Position numbers and translations under genes: made by a program. Source: Rubrivivax sp. (GTDB taxonomy: Bacteria; Pseudomonadota; Gammaproteobacteria; Burkholderiales; Burkholderiaceae_C). From it: 59,038 nucleotides of DNA. The notes below the pieces were generated by a model. It was not told the DNA's origin. It ran no database searches and was given only the letters and a program-made list of their open reading frames with translations. Position 1 is the stretch's first letter. Each line of letters starts with the position of its first letter. This document shows positions 48,497 through 55,754 of the stretch, piece after piece. The stretch spans positions 1 to 59,038 of the forward strand of contig JAIXZR010000001.1 in the NCBI GenBank assembly GCA_027489455.1, read 5' to 3'.

Positions 48497-49767
48497 GCCG
48501 CGCGCAGCACCTGGCGCGCATCCAGCGCGCCTTCGACCCCGCCAACCCGCCCGAAGGCCGGCGCCTGCAGGTTGCCAACACCGCCACCGAACTGGGCCTG
48601 TCCATCACCGACCTGGCCACGGCCGCGGGCGTGAGCCGCACCACGCTGTTCCAGATCGTCAGTGAAAACCGCTGGCCCGTGCGCAGCGACGCGGAAGAGA
48701 TCAAGGAACGGCTGTTCGCCCTGTTCCTGGAACGCGGCGCCACTGATGAGCAGCTGCGCACGCTGTGGCATGCCCACGTGGCCAAGACCGGCCGCGCCCA
48801 CGCCAACCCCACCCCAGATGCCGACGCCGCTGGCGCCGCCCCCACCGCCCCCCAGGAGACCGATGTGCTGCTGCCCAAACAAAGCCTGAGCATGGCCGCC
48901 CGCAAGGCGTTCGGCCTGTTCACCAACCCCTTCGACGCTGAAGTGCAGAGCGACGAGCAGATGTACGTGAACAGCGAGATCGCCTTCGTGCGTGAAGCCT
49001 GCTGGCAGGCTGCCATCGGCGGGCGCTTCGTGGCCGTGGTGGCGGAAAGCGGCGGCGGCAAGACCACCATCGTGCAAGACCTGGAAGCGCGCATCGCCCG
49101 GGACCGCAAGCAGCTGATCACCATTCGCCCCAGCGTGCTGGGCATGGAAGACACCGACACCAAGGGCAAGACCCTGAAGGCCACGGACATCCTGGCGGCG
49201 GTGATCACCACGCTGGACCAGCTGGCCACGGTGCCACAAACGCTGGAAGCCCGCAGCAAGAAGATGGCGCGGCTGCTGGCCAGCAGCATCGAAGCGGGCT
49301 TCCAGCACCTGCTGGTGATCGAGGAAGCCCACTGCCTGCCCGACGCCACGCTGAAGCACCTGAAGCGTCTGCATGAGCTGCACGTGGGCCGAAAGCCCAT
49401 GCTGGGCATCCTGCTGGTGGCGCAGCCCGAACTGGCGCTGAAGCTGGACCCGCGCCGCGCCGGCCTGCGCGAAGTGACGCAGCGCTGCGAAGTGGTGCAG
49501 CTGCTGCCACTGGACAGTGACCTGAAGGCCTACCTGGCGCACCGCGCGGGCATCGCCGGCCGCAAGCTGGACGAACTGATCGATGACAGCGGCATAGAGG
49601 AAATCAGGCGGCGGCTGACAGTCGACCGCGCCGGTCCGAATGGTCAGCGCCGCACAACCAGTCTGCTCTACCCGCTGGCAGTCAACAACTTCATGACCGC
49701 TTGCTTGAACAAGGCGGCTGATCTTTGCGTACCGCTGGTGAGAAGCGGCGTAGTCAAGGAGGTCTGA
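48493..49767 (+). CDS. MuB-like transposition ATPase
   Basis: A 424-residue protein. An N-terminal HTH (ITDLATAAGVSRTTLFQIVS) is followed by an AAA+ domain with Walker A AESGGGKT at 184-191, LLVIEEAH (Walker B, E277-E278) and a sensor region LLVAQPELALKL. MuB selects target DNA, protects phage DNA from self-insertion and activates MuA. The stop-start overlap with the transposase ensures coupled synthesis. Confidence 0.9.
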   Translation: MSRAQHLARIQRAFDPANPPEGRRLQVANTATELGLSITDLATAAGVSRTTLFQIVSENRWPVRSDAEEIKERLFALFLERGATDEQLRTLWHAHVAKTGRAHANPTPDADAAGAAPTAPQETDVLLPKQSLSMAARKAFGLFTNPFDAEVQSDEQMYVNSEIAFVREACWQAAIGGRFVAVVAESGGGKTTIVQDLEARIARDRKQLITIRPSVLGMEDTDTKGKTLKATDILAAVITTLDQLATVPQTLEARSKKMARLLASSIEAGFQHLLVIEEAHCLPDATLKHLKRLHELHVGRKPMLGILLVAQPELALKLDPRRAGLREVTQRCEVVQLLPLDSDLKAYLAHRAGIAGRKLDELIDDSGIEEIRRRLTVDRAGPNGQRRTTSLLYPLAVNNFMTACLNKAADLCVPLVRSGVVKEV

Positions 49768-49769
49768 TC

Positions 49770-50060
49770 ATGCGGCAGCACTACACCCCCACGTGCCCCC
49801 GCAATCGCAACCTGGCACAAGCCATCTTCACCGTGGCGGCCCTGCTGGCGCTGACGGGCTTGCTGGCCTGGGGCCTGGAGATCGACACCCGCGCCCAAGC
49901 CGACGACGCTGCGCTGCAGGCCGCGCTACGCCCGGCCGACCTGCTGCCGCCTGCCGAACGCCGCGCCTACGCCGAAGGCGTGCGCGCCGCCTTCTTGGCC
50001 GCCCGCCACACCCGCGACGGCCAGGCCCTGGCCGCAGCCTGCCAGGCTGCACAGCGATGA
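49770..50060 (+). CDS. small one-TM early protein
   Basis: A 96-residue protein starting at ATG 49770 (GGAGG upstream). One membrane helix (IFTVAALLALTGLLAWGL) follows a short basic N-terminus; the rest is Ala-rich and soluble (LLPPAERRAYAEGVRAAFLA). No family recognised. It overlaps the next gene by 4 bp. Confidence 0.6.
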   Translation: MRQHYTPTCPRNRNLAQAIFTVAALLALTGLLAWGLEIDTRAQADDAALQAALRPADLLPPAERRAYAEGVRAAFLAARHTRDGQALAAACQAAQR

Positions 50061-50554
50061 ACCGCAGCAAGGCCACGCCCTTCGACGGCCTGCTGGGCCT
50101 GGCCGCGCCCCAGCTGCCAGTCAGTGCCAGCGTGACGGTGGTGATCCAGGGCCAGGCGGTGCGAAGCGTGCGCGACGCGAGGGCAGCCGTGACGGCTGGC
50201 CTGCAGCCCGACGACGAGCCAGATGACCTGCTGGCCCTGGAAGCGCGCCGCGCCGCCGCCGCCCTTAAAGCCGCGGTGCGGCGCGCCAACGACGCGAAGT
50301 ACCGCTCCAAGGCCGACGCCGCCGCCAGGCGCCGCGCCTGGGCGCAAGCCAACCCCGAAAAGATGGCGGCCTACCGCGAGAAGCATCGCGCCAAGAAGCT
50401 CAAGGACCCGCACTACAAGGCCCGGCAGGCCGCGGCGGCACGCGCCTACTACGAACGCAACCGCGAACGCCTGCAGGCCGAAGCCCGCGAACGCATGCGT
50501 GCGCGGTACGCCAAGGCACGCGCCAGCCGAGAACGCCAGGGTTCACAGCCATGA
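50057..50554 (+). CDS. Lys/Arg/Ala-rich early protein, possible DNA-binding
   Basis: A 165-residue protein. The C-terminal 100 residues are a long basic helix (RRANDAKYRSKADAAARRRA, NPEKMAAYREKHRAKKLKDP, YYERNRERLQAEARERMRAR). Such helices with repeated YREKNR-like units occur in phage and plasmid proteins that bind nucleic acid. Function is inferred only from composition. Confidence 0.6.
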   Translation: MNRSKATPFDGLLGLAAPQLPVSASVTVVIQGQAVRSVRDARAAVTAGLQPDDEPDDLLALEARRAAAALKAAVRRANDAKYRSKADAAARRRAWAQANPEKMAAYREKHRAKKLKDPHYKARQAAAARAYYERNRERLQAEARERMRARYAKARASRERQGSQP

Positions 50555-50874
50555 CCACCCGCACGCAGCTGCTGAACGCCCTGGCGCAGCACCAGGGCCG
50601 AGACAAGGGCATCAGCGCCCGCGCCCTGGCGCAGCAGCTAGGCCTGTCGCCACGCAAGCTGCGCAAGCTGATCAGCAGCGCGCGCGACGAAGAGGGCTAC
50701 GCCATCTGCGGCACGCCCCGCACCGGCTACTACATGGCCGTGACCCCTGAAGAACTACAGGCCAGCTGCGCCTTCCTGGAGCACCGGGCCATGCATTCGC
50801 TGCGCGTGCTGTCGCGCATGCGCAAGGTCAGCCTGCCCACGCTGATGGGCCAGCTGCTTCTCAACCAAGCCTGA
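50551..50874 (+). CDS. HTH early regulator
   Basis: A 107-residue protein. ISARALAQQLGLSPRKLRKL is a clear helix-turn-helix, followed by a wing (AICGTPRTGYYMAV) and a helical end (RVLSRMRKVSLPTLMGQLL). Probable phage regulator; target unknown. Confidence 0.7.
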   Translation: MTTRTQLLNALAQHQGRDKGISARALAQQLGLSPRKLRKLISSARDEEGYAICGTPRTGYYMAVTPEELQASCAFLEHRAMHSLRVLSRMRKVSLPTLMGQLLLNQA

Positions 50875-50885
50875 AGGCACCTGCC

Positions 50886-51413
50886 ATGAAGACCGATCGC
50901 CCCGCCTACCTGGACGCAGCGCATGTGAACTGGGCTGCGCCTGCATCTAAGAGCTTAGCCTCGGCCGAACCCACCGATCAGCCCAAGGTCGACGAGACAT
51001 CTGCGCCCAGCAAGCCGGCCCAACAGCAGCGCGTGCTGGACACGCTGGAGGCCTGCGGGCCGCTGAGCATGAGTCAGCTAACGCAAGCGCTGGACTGCAG
51101 CATCTACACGGCCACCAGCCTGATCAAGCAGCTGGGCGACCAGGTGCAGGTGATCGGCAAGGCCAGCGCCACGCGTTACTGCTTGGCAGGGCAGACCCCC
51201 CCCCGCACACCGCGTGCCAGCACCGCGAACACCGTGCGCAAGTCTGTGCCCCCGCCGCCGCCCGCCGGCGTGCCGGAACTGTTCTGCGCGCTTTCGAATT
51301 CCTGCGAACTCGTGGTCCGAATCGACGACGAGCTGCGCATGCTCAGCCGGCAGCAGACGCTGGAGCTGGCCGCATTCTTCAAGCGCTTCGAGCTGCAGCT
51401 GAAGGCCGGGTGA
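50886..51413 (+). CDS. winged-helix early protein with linker
   Basis: A 175-residue protein. Residues 45-100 are winged helix-like (QQQRVLDTLEACGPLSMSQL, DCSIYTATSLIKQLGDQVQV, GKASATRYCLAGQ). A Pro-rich linker (VRKSVPPPPPAGVP) leads to a short helical end. A DNA-binding accessory role is inferred. Confidence 0.6.
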   Translation: MKTDRPAYLDAAHVNWAAPASKSLASAEPTDQPKVDETSAPSKPAQQQRVLDTLEACGPLSMSQLTQALDCSIYTATSLIKQLGDQVQVIGKASATRYCLAGQTPPRTPRASTANTVRKSVPPPPPAGVPELFCALSNSCELVVRIDDELRMLSRQQTLELAAFFKRFELQLKAG

Positions 51414-51414
51414 C

Positions 51415-51756
51415 ATGAGCCACTTCAACACCTGCGCCGTGTGCGATACGGCCATCGGCCACCAGTTCCTGATGTGCCCCAGCCACTGGCACCTGGTGCC
51501 GCGGCAGATGAAGAGCGAGGTCTACCGCTGCTGGATCGACCTGCGCGCCGTGGCGCACCTGACGCTGGGCCCTGAACGCCAGCGCGCCCAGGCGGAATAC
51601 GACGAGATGCGCGCCGCCGCCATCAACGCCGTGAACGAACGCCTGCAGGCGCGTGAAGCCTATCTGCGCCAGCACCAGGCGCCGCCCGAAAGAACGCTGC
51701 CCCAGCGCACACCCACCACCCCCAGGAAAGGAGGCCACCGTGCCGACCATGAATGA
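51415..51756 (+). CDS. small Cys/His zinc-ribbon-like early protein
   Basis: A 113-residue protein. The N-terminus has CAVCDTAIGHQFLMCPSHWH, a probable C2-C/H zinc site. A helical part follows (ERQRAQAEYDEMRAAAINAV). Similar zinc-ribbon proteins lie beside Gam-like genes in Mu-like phages. It overlaps the next gene by 17 bp. Confidence 0.6.
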   Translation: MSHFNTCAVCDTAIGHQFLMCPSHWHLVPRQMKSEVYRCWIDLRAVAHLTLGPERQRAQAEYDEMRAAAINAVNERLQAREAYLRQHQAPPERTLPQRTPTTPRKGGHRADHE

Positions 51757-52285
51757 CATCGACCGCGCCACGCGCGCCTACGCCGAAGCGCGGGAACTGC
51801 TGACGCAGCGCACCGCGGCCCTGCGCGACGGCATGGAAGCGCTGAAGCGCAACGAACTGCCCGGCATCAAGCGCGCGCTGGAAAAGGCCACCGCCCGCCA
51901 GGCCGAGCTGCAGGCCCTGCTGGAATCGGCGCCCGACCTGTTCGTCAAGCCCCGCACCGTGGTGCTGCATGGCGTGAAGGTGGGCTTCGAGAAGGGCAAG
52001 GGCAAGATCGAATTCGACGACGCGGTGCGCGTGTGCAAGCTCATCAAGAGCAAGCTGCCGGAGAAGGCCGACGTGCTGATCGACACCGTCGAGAAGCCCG
52101 TGAAGAAGGCCCTGGCCCAACTGACCGTCGCGGAACTGAAGAGCCTGGGCTGCACCGTGCAGGCCGATGGCGACGTGGTGGTGATCCGCCCCATCGACAG
52201 CGAACTGGACAAGCTGGTGCAGGCGCTGATGCGCGGCGCCCTGGACGACACCGTGCAGGCCCAGCAGGCCGAAGCCACCGAGTGA
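51740..52285 (+). CDS. host-nuclease inhibitor Gam-like protein
   Basis: A 181-residue protein. GTG 51740 is chosen because AGGAGG lies 5 nt before it; an ATG three codons later has poorer spacing. A coiled coil (residues 5-65, LKRNELPGIKRALEKATARQ) is followed by a compact domain (PRTVVLHGVKVGFEKGKGKI, LIKSKLPEKADVLIDTVEKP, DSELDKLVQALM). This coil-plus-domain layout resembles Mu Gam, which binds DNA ends and blocks RecBCD. The match is by pattern only. Confidence 0.55.
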   Translation: MPTMNDIDRATRAYAEARELLTQRTAALRDGMEALKRNELPGIKRALEKATARQAELQALLESAPDLFVKPRTVVLHGVKVGFEKGKGKIEFDDAVRVCKLIKSKLPEKADVLIDTVEKPVKKALAQLTVAELKSLGCTVQADGDVVVIRPIDSELDKLVQALMRGALDDTVQAQQAEATE

Positions 52286-52481
52286 GAAGCACCGCGCGTC
52301 AGCCGTGCATGGGCGCGACAGGCTGGCGGGACCAGGGCCAGGTGTCCCGGACAGGGCGGCCGCCAGCCGGCGCCGCCCCGAACAACAGGTTCAGTGCGTG
52401 GGGCGGGTTCCTTGACCGCCAGCACGTGCCGGCATGCCCGGGGCCGTGGTCCCGGGCCTTTTGACCACAAGGATTCACGAG
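52286..52481. other. 196-bp non-coding gap in the early operon
   Basis: No supported gene. It holds a strong hairpin near its end (52436-52462). Since Mor lies just downstream, the gap may contain the middle promoter and a terminator that delay Mor expression. I see no clear -10/-35 pair. Confidence 0.4.
52436..52462 (+). terminator. rho-independent terminator-like hairpin before the Mor gene set
   Basis: GCCCGGG (52436-52442) pairs with CCCGGGC (52451-52457), 8-nt loop, then CTTTT (52458-52462). It lies between the Gam-like gene and the small coiled-coil gene, 20 bp before ATG 52482. Confidence 0.65.
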
Positions 52482-52649
52482 ATGGCTGACCATGTTTCCA
52501 AAGCCGAGCTGCAGGCACTGCTGGCGCTGATGAAGGCCCGCATCGAATCGATGGAGGACCAGATGCGCCGCGGCAACCTGATGCGTGAAGACGAAATCAA
52601 GCGGCTGGCCGAGCTGGAAGCGCTGGCCCGCCGCGCAAGGGAGTACTGA
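52482..52649 (+). CDS. small coiled-coil protein upstream of Mor
   Basis: A 55-residue protein (MADHVSKAELQALLALMKAR, IESMEDQMRRGNLMREDEIK, LAELEALARRAREY), helical throughout. ATG is preceded by AAGGA. Its stop is one base before the Mor ATG. Function unknown. Confidence 0.6.
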   Translation: MADHVSKAELQALLALMKARIESMEDQMRRGNLMREDEIKRLAELEALARRAREY

Positions 52650-52650
52650 G

Positions 52651-53091
52651 ATGGCCCGCAGCGAGCAGATGACGCTGTACCAGTATGTGAACGAGCTGGT
52701 GACATGCGGCGCTGCCGTGCTGACCCAACAGGGGGGGCTGAGCGACGAAGCGGCCAAGGGCCTGATGCTGGAAATCGCCCAGCGGCTGTGCGAGACGCAC
52801 GCCGCCAACACGGTGTACATCCCGGCGGCCAAGCGCCTGGCAGACCTGAAGCGCAACGCCACCATCTGGGCCGAATACCAGCAGGACAACCCCGAGCCGC
52901 CCTACACCAAAAGGTGGACGTCTCAGCGCGCCTGGGAGTTGGCCAAGAAGTACGACCTGACGCCCCAGCGCATCTACATCATCCTGAAGCAGGAACGCCT
53001 GGACGAGCTGGCCGAAGTGCAGCCCGAACTGGACGGGGTTTCAGACCCGATGGACCGGCGCGCCGAAGCGGCGCAGACCGAGGCGTCGTGA
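52651..53091 (+). CDS. mor: Mor-family transcription activator
   Basis: A 146-residue protein. The N-terminal helical part (EAAKGLMLEIAQRLCETHAA) would dimerise; then TVYIPAAKRL, the beta-strand linker of Mor, and NATIWAEYQQD. The HTH is at about 92-114 (RAWELAKKYDLTPQRIYIIL). Mor/C proteins bind dyad sites just upstream of phage middle and late promoters and contact RNA polymerase. It is the only Mor/C-type gene seen, so it may act directly on the three 47-bp late elements. Confidence 0.85.
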   Translation: MARSEQMTLYQYVNELVTCGAAVLTQQGGLSDEAAKGLMLEIAQRLCETHAANTVYIPAAKRLADLKRNATIWAEYQQDNPEPPYTKRWTSQRAWELAKKYDLTPQRIYIILKQERLDELAEVQPELDGVSDPMDRRAEAAQTEAS

Positions 53092-53122
53092 TGGCATCCC
53101 ACCCACCTACCGAGCACCGCAC

Positions 53123-53533
53123 ATGACCAAGCCCTATTCCGTCGACGCCCCAGACCAGGCGAAGCTGAAGATCGCGCGCACCGAGATCGAGGCCATCCTG
53201 CGAAAGCACGACCTGGCGGGCGTGGTGGTGCTGCACACGCCAGGGATGACCGAGTTCTTCTACGACGTGCGGCCCAGCTATTCGTGCGCCTGGATCGACG
53301 AGGCGGCACAGCGAGTGCGGGTCAAGTCGCTGAAGGCCGACTACGGCGGCGACCTGGCGGCCCAGATGCGGGACCAGGCCGCAACGGCCAATCTGTTCCA
53401 CGGCCTGGCTTCGGACCTGGCCAGTAGCGCGGCGATGTTCGCCGACGTGGCGGCGATCGTTGACGCGTCCACTCGCGCCCAGCACTCTGCTGCGCAGCAT
53501 GTGGCCGACCCGATGCAAGCCAGGCCGCAGTAG
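53123..53533 (+). CDS. early phage protein of unknown function
   Basis: A 136-residue protein. The first 75 residues look alpha/beta (KIARTEIEAILRKHDLAGVV, TPGMTEFFYDVRPSYSCAWI, VRVKSLKADYGGD), the rest helical (SDLASSAAMFADVAAIVDAS). I do not recognise a family. Located between Mor and a small membrane protein gene. Confidence 0.55.
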   Translation: MTKPYSVDAPDQAKLKIARTEIEAILRKHDLAGVVVLHTPGMTEFFYDVRPSYSCAWIDEAAQRVRVKSLKADYGGDLAAQMRDQAATANLFHGLASDLASSAAMFADVAAIVDASTRAQHSAAQHVADPMQARPQ

Positions 53534-53541
53534 GAAGCGCC

Positions 53542-53688
53542 ATGAACGCGCCGCGCTTTTTGGCCGTGCTGGCCTGGGCCTTCTGCGTGCTGGCCTGGCT
53601 GCACGATGAACCCAACCGCCACCTGGAAGCCGCCGCCGTTTGCGCGGCTGCCAGCTGGCTGGCTTGGCTGACGAGGGGGCACCGATGA
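53542..53688 (+). CDS. tiny membrane protein
   Basis: A 48-residue protein with two short hydrophobic segments (FLAVLAWAFCVLAWL and AAVCAAASWLAWL) joined by a charged loop HDEPNRHLE. ATG 53542 has GGAAG upstream, and its stop overlaps the next gene (ATGA). Too short for family assignment. A holin- or pinholin-like role is possible, since no other holin is seen, although the early position argues against it. Confidence 0.5.
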   Translation: MNAPRFLAVLAWAFCVLAWLHDEPNRHLEAAAVCAAASWLAWLTRGHR

Positions 53689-54020
53689 ACCGCTACATCC
53701 CGATGCGCGGGCCTTTCCCCGGCCGGCAGTACATCCCAAGCAACAGCGACGAAGGCCACGGCTTCATCGGCCACTTCTGCGGCAACTGCGCGCGGGACAG
53801 GGCAGCACGCGAAGGCGTGGAGATCGACGAGTGCTACGACGACGAGGTTTGCCAGATCCTGGGCGCCTCATTCCGCGGTGAAGCCCAGGAATGGCGGCGG
53901 CTGGAGAACGGGTCGGTGACCTGTGTTGCCTACGTCCCCGCCGGTCAACCCACTCCGCCCGAGCGGTGCCCGCACACGCCAGACCTGTTCGAGCAAGGCG
54001 CGTCAGCTTCAAGCGCCTGA
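53685..54020 (+). CDS. small Cys-rich protein, unknown
   Basis: A 111-residue protein (MNRYIPMRGPFPGRQYIPSN, GFIGHFCGNCARDRAAREGV, DECYDDEVCQILG, CPHTPDLFEQ). The paired cysteines could bind zinc. Comparable small proteins occur in phage early regions. No function known. Confidence 0.55.
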   Translation: MNRYIPMRGPFPGRQYIPSNSDEGHGFIGHFCGNCARDRAAREGVEIDECYDDEVCQILGASFRGEAQEWRRLENGSVTCVAYVPAGQPTPPERCPHTPDLFEQGASASSA

Positions 54021-54150
54021 CACCCCAAAAAACAGGGCGACCAGCCTGGATGCGCCAACACCCAGACTGGCCACCTCCTCGCAGGAGCACTGCGAATCAG
54101 CCAAGGCCCTGCTACCTCGCGAGGCGGGCCGAGTGTAAGGATCGAAAGCA
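54021..54150. other. 130-bp gap before the methylase
   Basis: No gene or strong repeat is seen. It may hold a promoter for the methylase and GemA genes, but no convincing boxes are visible. Confidence 0.3.
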
Positions 54151-54939
54151 GTGTCAGAACCCATCATCCCCTGGATCGGGGGCAAACGCCGGCTGGCAGC
54201 CACGCTGCTGCCCCAGTTCCCACCCCACACCTGCTACGTTGAACCGTTCTGTGGCGCGGCCGCGCTCTTCTTCTTGAAGGAACCCAGCAAGGTCGAGGTG
54301 CTGAACGACATCAACAGCGACCTGGTGCACCTGTATCGGGTGCTGCAACACCACCTCGAAGAGTTCGTGCGTCAGTTCAAGTGGGCGCTGGCCAGCCGTG
54401 AAATGTTCAAGTGGGCGCAGCAGACCCCGCCTGAAACCCTGACGGACATCCAGCGTGCCGCCCGCTTCTTCTACCTGCAGCGCCAGGCCTTCGGCGGCAA
54501 GGTGGCAGGGCAGACCTACGGCACAGCTACCACGTCGCCTTCCCGGCTGAACCTGCTGCGCATCGAAGAAGACCTGAGCCAGGCGCATCTGCGGCTGAAC
54601 GGGGTTCAGATAGAGCATCTGCCCTGGGCGGAGTGCTTCGCCCGCTACGACCGCCCTCACACCCTGGTCTACATGGACCCGCCTTACTGGGGCACAGCCG
54701 GCTACGGGGTGGATTTCGGCCTGGCGGAGTACGCCCAGATGGCCGACCTGATGCGTGGCATGCAGGGCCACGCCATCGTCAGCGTGAACGACATCCCGGA
54801 GATGCGGCAAGCCTTCGCAGGGCTGCCAATGGCCAGCGTTCCGATCGCGTACACGGTGGGCAAGGCAGGAAAAGCCCGTGCGCCCGCCCGTGAGCTGATC
54901 ATCCACAGCAAGCCGCTAGCCAAGGCGGGGCGGGCCTGA
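54151..54939 (+). CDS. DNA adenine-N6 methylase (Dam-like)
   Basis: A 262-residue protein from GTG 54151. SAM-binding motif X/I: IPWIGGKRRLAATLL and VEPFCGAAALFFLK; NDINSDLVHLYRVL; catalytic motif IV DPPY at 176-179 (VYMDPPYWGTAGYG). This is the D12-class adenine methylase family. It may protect phage DNA from host restriction or affect regulation; a GATC (55521-55524) lies between the two transposase-binding-like cores at the right end. Recognition site is not determined by the sequence. Coupled to gemA (TGATG). Confidence 0.85.
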   Translation: MSEPIIPWIGGKRRLAATLLPQFPPHTCYVEPFCGAAALFFLKEPSKVEVLNDINSDLVHLYRVLQHHLEEFVRQFKWALASREMFKWAQQTPPETLTDIQRAARFFYLQRQAFGGKVAGQTYGTATTSPSRLNLLRIEEDLSQAHLRLNGVQIEHLPWAECFARYDRPHTLVYMDPPYWGTAGYGVDFGLAEYAQMADLMRGMQGHAIVSVNDIPEMRQAFAGLPMASVPIAYTVGKAGKARAPARELIIHSKPLAKAGRA

Positions 54940-55388
54940 TGCAGCAGCGCGCTCCGGCTCGAACCGAGGTGGCGAACCGGAAGCGCGACCTGGCCGAGAT
55001 TCACGTCCTGAAGAAGTCGCTCGGCCTGCAGGAGGATGAGTACCGCGACCTGATGGCCACTGTCTGCAGCGGCGTCCGGTCCAGCGGCGACCTGGACTAC
55101 TCCGGCCGAGCGCGGTTCCTGGCCCACCTGCGCCTCTGTGCACGCGAACGCGGACTATCCCAGCCCGCGGCCGCCAAACGGCCTGTGAAGAGCCCTCTGA
55201 CGCCCCAGCAGCGCCTGATGTGGTCGCTGTGGATGCAGCTGGCCGACGCGGGCCTGATCAAGCAGCGCACAATGGCGGCGCTGGAGTCCTGGGCGTTCCG
55301 CCAGACCGGCGTGAACAAGCTGACCTGGCTGAACACAGCCCAAGAAGACGCTGTCATCGCCGCGCTGCGGGCCTGGCTGAAGGGCTGA
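54939..55388 (+). CDS. gemA: GemA-like regulatory protein (Mu gp16, DUF1018)
   Basis: A 149-residue protein. DUF1018 pattern: RKRDLAEIHVLKKSLGLQED, EYRDLMATVCSGVRSSGDLD, LTPQQRLMWSLWMQLADAGL, ESWAFRQTGVNKLTWLNTAQ and VIAALRAWLKG. In Mu, GemA modulates host gene expression and DNA topology. It is the last gene of the early operon, 162 bp from the prophage terminus. Confidence 0.88.
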   Translation: MQQRAPARTEVANRKRDLAEIHVLKKSLGLQEDEYRDLMATVCSGVRSSGDLDYSGRARFLAHLRLCARERGLSQPAAAKRPVKSPLTPQQRLMWSLWMQLADAGLIKQRTMAALESWAFRQTGVNKLTWLNTAQEDAVIAALRAWLKG

Positions 55389-55550
55389 AAGGAGCCCTGC
55401 AATCTGCGCCCGCCGGCCGAAAATGACCCTCGGCGCCATTTTTCAGCCACCGTAAGCGCCTTTCACTCCCGGTCCCGTTTCAGCCGCCTTCATCCGGGCT
55501 CATCCGGGATTTTTCTTGCCGATCGCCCGGACTTTTCTCAGGGCTAGTCA
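55389..55550 (-). repeat. right prophage end with transposase-binding-like sites
   Basis: Read inward from 55550: TGACTAGCCCTGA (13 bp), GAAAAGTCCGGG (55537 leftward), then 22 bp later GAAAAATCCCGG (55515 leftward). Further weaker cores follow (GAAACGGGACC, GAAAGGCGC, GAAAAATGGCGCC), plus a tandem CCCGGATGA repeat. No gene lies here. Geometry mirrors the left end. Confidence 0.75.
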
Positions 55551-55556
55551 CCCACA
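55551..55556. repeat. target-site duplication, right copy (CCCACA)
   Basis: Directly follows the CA terminus of the prophage and is identical to 7679-7684. Confidence 0.88.
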
Positions 55557-55754
55557 GGCCCCCCTGGTCGGACCCTGCATTCGCGGGGGGTGTGCGGGTT
55601 GCAGGGCTGGTCGCCCCGTCGTGGGCGTGCGATAAACACCCATACCCCGTGGGGGTAATGGGGTCGCGCAGTCAGCAGTACGGGCTTTCCGCCAGGCATG
55701 GCGGCCGCCGGCACGCAGGTCGCGGCCCGGTCTTCATCCAGCCCAGGATCTGCC
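55557..55754. promoter_or_regulatory. host region upstream of the PEP-CTERM gene
   Basis: 198 bp of host DNA without a gene. An imperfect inverted repeat (CCCATACCCC … GGGGGTAATGGG, 55639-55662) may be an operator. It would also have adjoined the acyl-CoA ligase leader before prophage insertion, so part of it may be the original ligase promoter. Confidence 0.4.

Larger units (their letters stand above)
7685..55550. mobile_element. complete Mu-like transposable siphovirus prophage, 47,866 bp
   Basis: The element starts TG at 7685, ends CA at 55550 and is flanked by the direct repeat CCCACA. It has a full set of modules: MuA/MuB transposition genes, repressor, Mor activator, GemA, Mu-type head genes (gp25-gp37 relatives, protease, gpT), lambda-like flexible tail genes and a lysis cassette. 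All genes appear intact, so the prophage may be functional. Early genes point right and late genes point left, with the repressor between. This is the divergent layout known from BcepMu-type phages, combined with a B3/D3112-like siphovirus tail. It carries a DGR and a glycosidase/Ig gene insert as accessory cargo. Confidence 0.95.

Noticed and set aside
7685-55550. Second variable repeat for the DGR elsewhere in the window
   Set aside because: I looked for another stretch resembling the template-encoded GGNWNNGS…VGFR pattern and found none except the VR at 30062-30178.
55639-55662. Inverted repeat before the PEP-CTERM gene as an attachment site
   Set aside because: The prophage border is fixed at 55550 by the target duplication; the repeat is host DNA and at most an operator.
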